From Jackrogersella multiformis (taxonomy: Eukaryota > Ascomycota > Sordariomycetes > Xylariales > Hypoxylaceae), in NCBI GenBank assembly GCA_902806575.1, contig CADCXD010000007.1, positions 1,612,001 through 1,676,000 of the forward strand: DNA of 64,000 bases. The letters are read 5' to 3'. A program made the position numbers and the translations under genes. This document shows, piece after piece, positions 54,357-64,000 of this stretch. The notes beneath the pieces are model-generated. The model worked only from the letters and a program-made list of their open reading frames with translations. It was not told the DNA's origin and searched no databases. Every line of letters begins with the position of its first letter. Position 1 is the first letter of the stretch.

Positions 54357-57300
54357 TTAATCAACCTCGTTGAGCCCGTCTTCTTCGCCTTCGCCTGATT
54401 TCGCTCTCCACTCCGCCATCTCCGCAACCGGGACACGGCCCCTGAGCCACCGGAGCGTTGCCTCGGTCCCACGCTCAAGCACGTTCCACCTAGGAACTCT
54501 GAAGCGGTTTCCTGTCACCTCCAGTTTCTCGAGGCTCCCAGTACCTCCAAGTAGTCCAATGCGAGGATTCAAGTGTGCAATCTCATTACTGCTAGCATCA
54601 ACCACTTTCATGCCTTTTATAGCCTCGGGTTCGAGTTCTTCTAGACGGTTATTGGAGACAAGTAGGGTAGTAAGACTAGGGAAGAATTCCCGCAGAGCAG
54701 GGAGTTTGACTATTCTGTTCGCCGAGAAATCCGCCTTTTCCAGGTTCGGCGCACAGAGGTTCGTCGTGAGCGGTGTAAGGCTCGTGATAAAATTCGAAGC
54801 TAGAGAGAGTTCTCGGAGAGCCGTAAGGTCAATCGGCTCTGTCAACCAACTCTCCCCCGTGAGCTGGTTTTGTGCCAACGAAAGGGATGTGATCGTGTCG
54901 GTGAAGAATGATAAGGAATTCGGGAATTGTGTAAAAGTATTGCGTTGAAGTCGTACTTCGCGAATGGTATGAGCTATGGCGATCTTGGAGCAGACCACCG
55001 GATGCAAAGAGGAAGACTGTGTATCCGACCGATCAAGAAGACCGCCGGATTTGATGGGCCATGTCTGGCTAGTTAGGGTATGAGATCGCGAGCGGACCGG
55101 AGAGTGAGGCGCCGAGGTCGGTGGCGTAGCATAGTCGTCGAAGTCTGTTGAACGGCCATCATCGTCGTCGCCATTGGCTGGAGCGACCGAGTTAGCCTCG
55201 CTATTTAAAGCTAGGAGGGTTGAAAATCCGTTTCCGAATTGCTCAATACCGCCAGTTTCACTCTGGAGGGGCTCTAATCTTGCCGCCAGTACATCTTTCA
55301 GCTCTTCGGTTGTAAGTGATGTGAACTTCCTATCTTTTAGGGGGTTTCCGGTGATTCGCAACATTGCGAGACTATCCATCCGGGCGATCTCGGGGGGGAT
55401 GACTCGAATATCATTGCTAGTAAAATCAACATGGCGCAGGTTTTGAAGACCCGTAAAGCCTTCTGGGAAGGCAGTAATACTGTTCTCATCCGCATTGATG
55501 GTGAGAAGACTGGACCAAGAACTCATGTCGGGAAGGGATAAAACACGGTTCAAAGATATGGTGAATTGGTGAAGAGACGGCATTTTCAAGTGCTGAGCGC
55601 TATCTGCGATCAATTGTATTTGGTTGGCTGATATGTCGAGGATTTGAAGCTGCGGGAAACCCTCTACTCCTGGGCCGATGAGTATTCCGGAAAGTTTATT
55701 CTTACGAGCTTGCAATTGAGTAAGAGGAAGCTTTGATAGACCTTCAAATGGTAAAGTCTCGAAGGCATTCTCGTTCAAGTTGAGCATACGAAGGCGTGCC
55801 AGCTTATCGATGCCATCTGGGAGTGATGAGATATTGTTGCCGTGGAGGTCAAGAATCTCGAGATTCTGTAGGTTCGCGAAATAACTCTCCTCCATGCGGC
55901 CATACAGAAGATTATTTCCAAGCTTGAGATCTCGAATAGTGGGCAGCTGGGAGATTATCTCAAGGCAGTTATTCGTGAGTTTATTCGACGCCTAGCGGAT
56001 CGTTAGCATAAGTCCTACGCGACTCGAAGCACATAAGGGTATCTACCAAGTTCAACGAGGTAAGCAGCTGTAGGCGTCTCAACCCCATAGGCAAAGCTAT
56101 CAACATATTGCCGTGCAGGTCTAGTGACTCTAGTCCTCCGAATATATGTCCTTGGCTGTCATCTTCATTTGCGAAGTCGCTGGGGTCAGTATCCGGAAAG
56201 ATGGCATCGTCAATTGTCTCCAACTCATTGTCGGCGGCCACAAATCTAGTCAGATCGACACTCTCAGCCCATGCACCATCCACTGTCTCCAAGTCATACA
56301 TCTTCAAAACTTCTACCGGGATCTGTTTTAGACCCATAGCTGCAATGTTAAGCCTCCCGGTAGTTCTAGCAGTATCAATCCGCGATTGCATAACTTTACG
56401 GTTCGCATTCTCGAATTTGTGCTGACCGAACGGGTCGTCGGACAACCCAAAATCAAATGTAGTATCCGTAGGTATGAGAGGAGCTTCCACGGCCTCGAGC
56501 ATTGGAGTCTCTAAGAATTGTCGAGATGCGGCACGTTTCGCAGCTTTCGCCTTCGCAATCTGCTCTCGTAGTGCGGCAGATGACTTTCGAGGAGTAGAGA
56601 TAGGCGCTTCCTCAATAGAGTCCACCGTCAGCACCGTAGAAGCCGTAGAGGCACTCGATAGGTTGCGGCCATCACCAGATGTACTAGACGACTTGGCGGA
56701 CGCAAGCGAAGCTTTGCGAGAAGGACTAGAGGGTAGCTCTGATAATGGTTTCTTTAAAGATGGGAGGGATGGAAGAGACGGTTTCTTGTATAGGTTATTG
56801 ATCGATGCTCTCGCCTTCAAGGGGCGAGTGGCAACCGTTTTTGCCCCATGCTTCGAGATTGAAGCATCGAAACGCTTTTCCGAACTTGGCGTAGACGGTC
56901 CTACCGATGTCGATAATGAAGATCGAGAGGGCACCTTATTTAAGCTAGGTCGGGGGTTATAAGCTGAAGCACTCTTGCTAACGGGAGTCCTAGAGCCGAT
57001 AGCAGACGTTCTCTTCGTCGGAGTTCCTAGGACGGTTGATAAGGGTGGCTTATAAGTATTGGTGGAAGCACGAAAGTTAGGATAGTGGCTGTCCGGCTGG
57101 CCCAAGCTAGATCCTGGCCGACTAAGCGATCTGGCCGAGCGCACGGTTGAACCATCCGACTGATAGCTAGAGCCGGGTCTTGAGCCCGGTCTTGATCTTG
57201 ATCCCCCGCTACCTTTAGATTGCGGTCTTCGAGGCGCATCCGTCCCAAAAAAGTCGCTACCTCGTCGCTTCATGGCAGGAGATGAGGGAAGCTGCGAAAG

Positions 57301-57921
57301 GGTGTCGATTGTTCTCTCGGTGAGTGACGGGCGAGGCTTCCTTTGTTGTGACATAAGGACATCAAAAGTGACACCCTCGTCGGAAGACCTTGTCAACAGT
57401 GGAAGCGAGTCGGTAACAGAGTCGACAGCGAACTCATTATCATCGTTTTCTTCAGACGAGGGCCCTCGGATTGATGTGGCGGGAGAGCCTAGGAAAAGTT
57501 GACCGGATGGTCGTCGTCTAGGTACCAAGGGCTTCTTGAAGGAATCGTCACGAACATCTCGACTACCCTGTGGAGTATGCTTGGGCCCACGCGATGCGCT
57601 CCGACTTCCAGTACTGAAATCTCGGCGGTTGACTTGCGAACTTACCGGTGGTGCATTTGACCTCTGAGTCTTACGTACTGTCGGGAGTGTACTGAGCTGC
57701 TCTCTTGAGGGTGTCGCACGTAACCGGGAACTTCGAATGTTGCTAGAGGTTGTGGTTACAGGCTGGGTTGAACGTCCTCGTGTCGGTTCGGTCGGCTGCT
57801 GAGTCTGAGGAGCAGAAGTGGTAGCCGACACGGTCGACCGAGGTAAAGGGAGACGCGACATTGGCCTAGGGATGACGTTAGATTTGCTGCCAGTAGTGCC
57901 AAGCAGACGCTTCTCGTCCAT
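54357..57921 (-). CDS. Leucine-rich-repeat protein, LRRC40-like
   Basis: Exon 1 is 57921-56047 and exon 2 is 55991-54357. The phase-0 intron 56046-55992 joins LTSLNL to ASNKLTNN, restoring the repeat register across the junction. About 1,169 residues. The first 450 residues are disordered and Ser/Arg/Pro-rich. LRRs then run from about residue 590 (LESLDLHGNMLIALPMGL) through LEILDLHGNNISSLPDGI, LRMLNLNENAFETLPFEG, LRHVDFTSNDIRVIPPEI and, after an acidic/Ser insert (about residues 800-875), LTTLLVSNNRLEELEP. The end NRFRVPRWNVLERGTEATL resembles the C-terminal cap of LRRC40-type proteins. The start at 57921 is the first true ATG. Likely an intracellular scaffold; partners unknown. Confidence 0.87.
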
Positions 57922-59579
57922 CTTCACAGCCGACCTTGAGTTAAGATAGTGAGCACATCGGTCAGGTCCCTATACTCGAAACGAATGACAACCGATGGTA
58001 AAGACGTCGTAGCGAATGTTGAGTCGATGCAGTATCATAGGAAAGGAGACGAAGATGGGGACGGATATGGAGGGACGGTTGTAGAAAAAAAATAAACCAA
58101 GTCAATATTAGATTTCGGATCATTATTACGAACCTTGCTTACTTGCCAGCTTGTTTGACAGGGTTGAAGAGAGCACAGCTAATGAAGAACAGGAGAGTCG
58201 AGACTAACATTGGGATCGGAATTTGATCTTCTTGGTTTAGAAGAAGAAAAAAAAAGAGGGTCAAAGCGTGGGTTAATTTAGATACCTACTCCGTCTAGGT
58301 ACCATGTAGGTAAGTATATACCTAGGTACGTACACATACGTAGTAGGCTCTAGGTTTCAATTTAGGTTGCGTGTTGGGTAGGTGCTGGTTGTAGATACCA
58401 GGTAAATTTCTATTAGCTCACTAGGTATTTTGAAAACCGCGTCCGACACCACTTGTTAAGAGGGTAGTTACGGTACCTGTTAACATCCTACTATGTACGC
58501 GTTTACGACTTAAGTACTTAGGTACTTACCTACCTAGGCATGTACGTGATGGATGGGTGGGGTCCATTATTGTACAACCTACCCCAGCAACCCGATATCT
58601 CAATGTGCCGCTAGCGCCTCGTTTAGTCTTTAACTTTTACAATAGTGCCCGACCTGCCCTTGCAGCTTGCAGATTATCCCATGTACCTGCTACGTACTTT
58701 CCCACCCTTGAACTTTTGAAAGCTCCGCGTGAAAGCTCCGGAGATGTGGGTTGCCGATAAAGGTCTCCAGAACCGGCAACCGAAGATACATAGTACTAGC
58801 CCTCGGTCATATAAAGGGGGCGGGAGGCAACCTCCATACAATCAAACTACCTACTTCAAATTAAATATTTAACTATACTGTCTTACCACACTTACGGACT
58901 TCGATGCAGACACAAAGTGCTAAAGAATCTCAGCCTTGTAGTCAATGTCTATCAATGTCTTAGGAATATTTGCAGAATATTGGAGTTGCGCATGCAGTAT
59001 GCAGAGTTCGATAATTTAAGGAGGGGCTAGCAATGATAATGGAGCCGTGAATAGAGCTGCCATTGGGCATGAAAGATAATGATGTGGCAATGTCTTGCTG
59101 AATTTTAAAAGGAAATGCATGCAGTGCAACATATTTGCATATACGTTCTAGTTTCGGTCTGTTCAAGCAAATCTGTCACCATCCATCTCATCCCTCTCTT
59201 TACATCCGTGTTATTTGGTGGTCAGTTTTGGTGGTCAGTTAACTATATGTGGTGATAAAATAAGCCGCTACTTGACGACATCCTCCATCATAACGACCAA
59301 TCAGATAAAATAGACACAACCGCATAGACGATAGATAGAGAAATTACCAGATGGTTACCTATGAATGGGCATTCTCTTGAACCGGAATCTCGGGGCCCAT
59401 CCCAGGTATCGAGTCAAGCCCTACATAAATGTTATTATACATATCCGGTAAACCAGAAATGAGGGAGCACTGTTTCAGCTAGAAAAGAATACCACTGTCA
59501 TACGGATAGGCTCCACGAAGCAGAGTATGATCAATATATGTATGTAAGTTGGTAAATACGAGATGTGTTAAAACTTATG
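57922..59579. other. Intergenic up to the AT-rich block
   Basis: 5' flank of the LRR gene, with CCTAGG repeats at 58294-58333 and 58510-58545. The sequence stays compositionally normal up to about 59579, where an abrupt change to near-pure A/T occurs. No gene supported. Confidence 0.5.
58294..58333. repeat. CCTAGG palindrome cluster
   Basis: Degenerate CCTAGGTA units on both arms around GTAGGTAAGTATATACC; member of the dispersed class. Confidence 0.7.
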
Positions 59580-62500
59580 AAATAAAGTTATTAAATAAAG
59601 TTAATTAAAAGATTTAATTAATATATATAAAATTAAATTAATAAGATTAAAAGGACGTTAATAACGTTTAAAAAAATATTTAAATTATATATATATAAGT
59701 TATTACGTTTTTTTCGTAAAAAAAAGAAAAAATAAAAACTTTAAATTTATAAAAAATTATTACTTAAATTTAAATTATAATTTTTTATAACTTTTAAAAT
59801 TATAAAATAATTATACGAAACGTTTTTAATATTAATAATATCGAAATTAATTTTAATAATTTTTTTATATAATTTATTAAACTTTATTAAAAAATATACG
59901 ATAATTATTATATTATTTAAATATTTATTATTATTATTATAAATAATTAAATTATTAATAAAAATTAAATTTAAAATTAATATAATATAATTTAAATAAT
60001 TTATAATATAATAATTTAATTTAATTAAACCGGTATAATATTAATAAACGAATAAATAAGTTATTTTAAATAATAAATTTAATAAATTAATTTAAACTTT
60101 TCGTAATAAATTTAAAGTACGATTATTTAATATATATAAAATAATTAAACTTAATAAAAAGTTATTAATAAGTTTAAAAAAATAATTAATTATTATTAAT
60201 AAATTTTTTAATTTTTTATTAAAATATTAAAAAATAAAAGGATTTTTAATAAAAAGTAATAAATTAAATTTATATTAAAAAATTTTAAATTAATAACTTT
60301 TTTATAAGAAAATATATAAGTTTTACGTATATTAACGTAAAAATCCGCCGTTAATTTAATAATTTAAAGGTTTATATTTAAGTCGTTTTTAATAAATTTA
60401 ATATTTAATTAACCTTTAATAAATTAATTAATATTAATTTCGTTTTAAAAAGTATTAAAAAACGTATTATATTAAAGATATTAATTAAATTAAATCCTTT
60501 TAATTAAAAGGATTTAATATATTTTAAAGTATTATTTATTAAATATTTTAATTTAAAAGCTTAAATAAAAACCTTTTTTTTTATAATTTTTTTTATAAGC
60601 TTAAATTAAGAAAATAATTAAAAAAGTTTAAATATAATTTTATTTTATTAAAGTTAACCTTTTTATATTTAAAGGTAATAAAAAAAATTTTACTTAAAAA
60701 AGTTACCGGAATATTTAATAATAATTTAAGCGATTTCGATTTCGATAATTAATTTTAAAACCTTAAATTATTTAAGGATTTTTTTAAAAAATTACCCCGG
60801 GGTAATTTCACGTTTTTATATAACGATAAAAATCTTTTATTTTAAAGTAATAATAATTAATTATTTAAAACTTTAAAATAATAAATTTACTTTTTTTACG
60901 TTATAATTATCGTTAATTTAATATAACTTAATAAATTTATTATTTATAATAATAAAAACCTTTTAAAATTTTAAACTTAATAAATAAAAATAAAAATATA
61001 TTTAAAAACGTATATAAAAAAATTTCTTAAAGATTTTATCGTATTAATTAAATTAAATCGTTATTATTTAAAAAAGTATAATTATAATATTAATAACGTA
61101 TAAATTAAATTACGCGGTTAAAAATCTTTAATATTTAAGTAATATACGTTATTACTTTTTAAAAACGTTTTATAAACTTTTTAAAAAAATATTATAATTT
61201 AAAAAAAAAATTATAATTTAAAAAAAATATTATAATTTTAAAAAAAATTAAACTTAAATATTAAAAAAACGTTACTTAATATTTTATTAAATTATTAAAC
61301 TTTAATAAAATAATTTAATAATTTAAAATAACGTTTTAAAATTATATCGTTAAAATATTTTTTAACGAAATTATTAAATTAATTTATTTTAAATAAAAAG
61401 AATTTTCAAATATAAATAAAGAATTTTTTACCGTTATTTAAGAAATAAGTTAAATATATAAAAATATATTAATTAACCCCGGTATTTTAAGAAAAAAAAG
61501 GCTTATTTTAACTTAAAAGCTTTTAAAATTAAATTAAATTAACCGCGAAAAAAAAACCGCTTTAATTTAAGTTAAAATTAATCCTTAAGAAATAACGATA
61601 AACTTAAAAATAAAAATAAATTTAATTTAAATTAAAAGGATAAAGTTTAATTTAATAATAAAAATACTTTAAAAAGAATTAATTAAATAAATATAAATTA
61701 ATAAAAAAAAGATAAAAAGATTTATTAATATTATAAACGTAATAATTATTAAACTTTTTTTTATTTCGTTAAAAAAAACGTTAATAATAAAGATTTATTA
61801 TTAAACTTAAATAAAAAAAATTTCGTAAAATAACCTCGAAATAATAATACTTAACTTATACTTTTATTATAAAAGAAAATACGAATAAATATAACTTTAC
61901 GGAAATTATTTTATCTTTAAATTATAAAAATTAAAAACTTCGATTCGAATTTTTAAATAACTTCGATATCGTATTTTATTAAATCTTATAATTAAATTAA
62001 AATAAAATACGTTAAACCGCGGTAATTAAAAAATTAATTAAAAATAAAACGAAAGTTATAAAAAAACCTTACTTAAAATTAATTTTAAAATAAAAATTTA
62101 TTATTAATATAATATTAATATATAATAAAAAAAATATTAAATATAAATATTATTAAATTTAAAAAGCTTAATTTTAATAATTTTTTTTTAAATAAAAAAA
62201 TAAAAATTATTAATTATTAAAAAATAATATATATAATTAATATTAACCTTTAACTTAACTTAAATCCTTTTTATAAAACGTTATTAAAAAAACCATTTCT
62301 TTAAAATTAAAATTAAATTAAACGTTTTAAATAATAAATAAAAATTTATAAACTCGTAAACTTTTTTTTAAATTTTAAAAAAATTAAATTTAATTCTTTT
62401 TATTATTAAAAACATTATATTAATTTAACTTTATATAACTTAAAAAAGTTAATTAATATAACGATAATAAAAAATATTAAAGTAAACGAAATATTAAAAA

Positions 62501-64000
62501 ACGTTTTTAAGGAATTTTATAAATTTATATATATTATAACGAAAAAAATAAAATAACGTTTCTTAAATTATTAATTATAAAATTACGTTATCGATTTTTT
62601 TTAAAAAAAACACTTTTTTAAAAACCTTTTTACGTTATAAATAAAAAGGAATTCGATACGTTAAAATTATAATTAAACGAGATATTTAATAATAAACGTA
62701 TTTAAAAATTAATTTTATTTTATATAATACTTATAATATTTATAAATAAATTAAATTTTTAAAACTTTTTTTAATTTATAATAAATTATAAAAGCTTAAA
62801 TAATAATATTATTTTTATTTAATACTTTATACTTTTAATATTAAAATTTAAAAAAACGAATAAAAAACAATTTTTTAATATAAATACGATTTTTTTAAAT
62901 ATTTAATTATACCTTTTAAATGATTTATACTTTTATAACTTTTTAATTTATAATAAATAACATTTTTCGAGATTTTATCGATTTAAAAATTTTAATATAT
63001 TTAAATAACTTTTTTATTTATGCGAATATTATAAAAAAACACGATAAAATCGTTAAAAAAATCTTAAAACTTTTTATAAAATATTACTTTATAATTAACT
63101 TATAAAAATATTTTTAAAAAGTTTAAAAAATAAACTTCTTTAATTATATTAATAATTAAAAAACGTTTAAATTATTAAAAAAATCTTAATAATTTATCGG
63201 TTTTATAAATTTTTATTAACGATTTATAAAAAAGTTCTCGGAAATAATAAAGCCGATTATTAACGTAAATAAAGGAAATAAAAAAATTTAAAAATAAATC
63301 GAGGAAATAAAAAAAAAATTTAAAAAATTTAAATTTCGTTTTATTTAAACCTTTATTATAATTTATTTTAACCTTTTAAAATAAACTTATATCGAAATTA
63401 ATACTTTAAATTATATTATTAATGTTTTTTTTAAAAAAATAAATAAAGTAAATTGAAACTTATAATTTATTATTCTCGTAAATTTATATCGGTAAAAATA
63501 AATTATAAAATTTACGATAAAAAATTATTAATTATAATAGATTTTTTCGAAAAATAATATTAATATTTTAAAAAAGTTAAATATTAAATTAAAATTTATT
63601 TAAATTATTAAAACTTAACTTATTTTATAATAATTAAAATTTTAAATCGATATTAAATTCGATAAATATAAAAACTTTTATTATATTAATTTAAAAAAGG
63701 AGAAATTAAAGATTAATTTATAAAGTTAATTTTATAAAATAAATTTTTTTATACTTTTAAAAAACTTTATTTACCTTTTTAATAATTATTTTTATTATAT
63801 TAAAAAGATTTTATAATTTTATTAAACGATTAAAAAAATAATTATTAATAACTTAAAATACGTTACTTTATAAAATAACTTTTTATATTAAAAAAAAATA
63901 TTTTAAATATTTACGAAATTTTAAAAAAAAGTTATTTTTATTAAATATAATATTTTTATTATTAAATATATAAAGATAAATAAGATTTTAAAATTAATTA
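59580..64000. repeat. RIP-mutated AT-rich block
   Basis: From about 59580 to the window end the sequence is almost only A and T. CpA and TpG dinucleotides are nearly absent (a handful such as 61396, 62411, 62919, 63018 and 63421), whereas CpG remains and TpA is hugely over-represented. CpA-to-TpA change on both strands is the signature of fungal repeat-induced point mutation. No intact ORF survives. The left edge is abrupt and the right edge lies beyond the window. Confidence 0.93.
62600..63700 (+). mobile_element. Decayed Ty3/Gypsy LTR-retrotransposon RT/RNase H
   Basis: Inside the RIP block the plus strand still translates into a recognisable pol skeleton. The reverse-transcriptase catalytic box appears as YLNN (62998-63009) after FRDFIDLK. 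RNase H pieces appear as YYSRKF (63468-63485), INYKIYDK, and NLTYF (63612-63626) followed by ILNR. The order RT then RNase H, their spacing and the NLTYF block are typical of Ty3/Gypsy. Stops (TAA from CAA/TGG-type codons) and Asp-to-Asn changes in the catalytic box show it is dead. About 3.4 kb of AT-rich sequence before it would fit the 5' LTR, gag and protease. Integrase and the 3' LTR would lie outside the window. Confidence 0.85.

Noticed and set aside
59580..64000. Mitochondrial DNA insertion or plain AT microsatellite
   Set aside because: The CpA/TpG-specific depletion with CpG retained and the readable RT/RNase H skeleton point to a RIP-mutated retroelement.

Overview
The window comes from a filamentous ascomycete (Pezizomycotina, probably a sordariomycete; the order cannot be fixed from sequence alone). 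The evidence is short GT-AG introns of about 50-160 bases with CTAAC/CTGAC-type branch points, fungal-type families (RID/Masc1 DNA methyltransferase, Zn2Cys6 regulator, GPI-anchored Ser/Thr-rich wall proteins, SLIP-GC-like GTPase), kilobase-scale intergenic spaces, and an AT-rich tract at the right end with the signature of repeat-induced point mutation (RIP).

Layout. 0-4 kb: end of ribosomal protein L13 and an armadillo SmgGDS-like gene. 4-11 kb: a small GPI-anchored protein, a DUF7587-like protein with an ADP-ribosyltransferase-like residue pattern, and a tiny Pro/His-rich ORF. 11-17.3 kb: a compact housekeeping stretch with DPM3 (dolichol-phosphate-mannose synthase subunit), a kinetochore-like RWD protein, a mitochondrial oxidoreductase-like (OXLD1) protein and an HPT1-type purine phosphoribosyltransferase. 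19-23 kb: an orphan gene facing a seven-exon Zn2Cys6 transcription factor. 25-27 kb: the RID-type cytosine methyltransferase. 27-31 kb: a gene-poor gap. 31-33.5 kb: a long secreted GPI-type glycoprotein interrupted by one in-frame TAG. 34.7-40 kb: a MetE-like enzyme, an EEF1A-lysine-methyltransferase-like protein and a kelch protein. 40-47 kb: two orphan genes and a six-exon SLIP-GC-like dynamin-superfamily GTPase. 48-58 kb: a small membrane protein, a 3-ketoacyl-CoA thiolase, a coiled-coil protein and a large LRRC40-like leucine-rich-repeat protein. 59.58-64 kb: a RIP-destroyed AT-rich block in which a Ty3/Gypsy reverse transcriptase/RNase H can still be read.

The genes do not form an operon or metabolic cluster; most are independent, intron-bearing, dispersed units. 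The clearest functional link is between the RID-type methyltransferase, which in Neurospora is required for RIP, and the RIP-mutated retroelement about 32 kb away. A short palindrome (core ACCTAGGT, often duplicated) recurs in many intergenic spaces and was not noticed inside coding exons. All splice models were built by eye from reading-frame continuity and GT/AG signals; no searches could be run.
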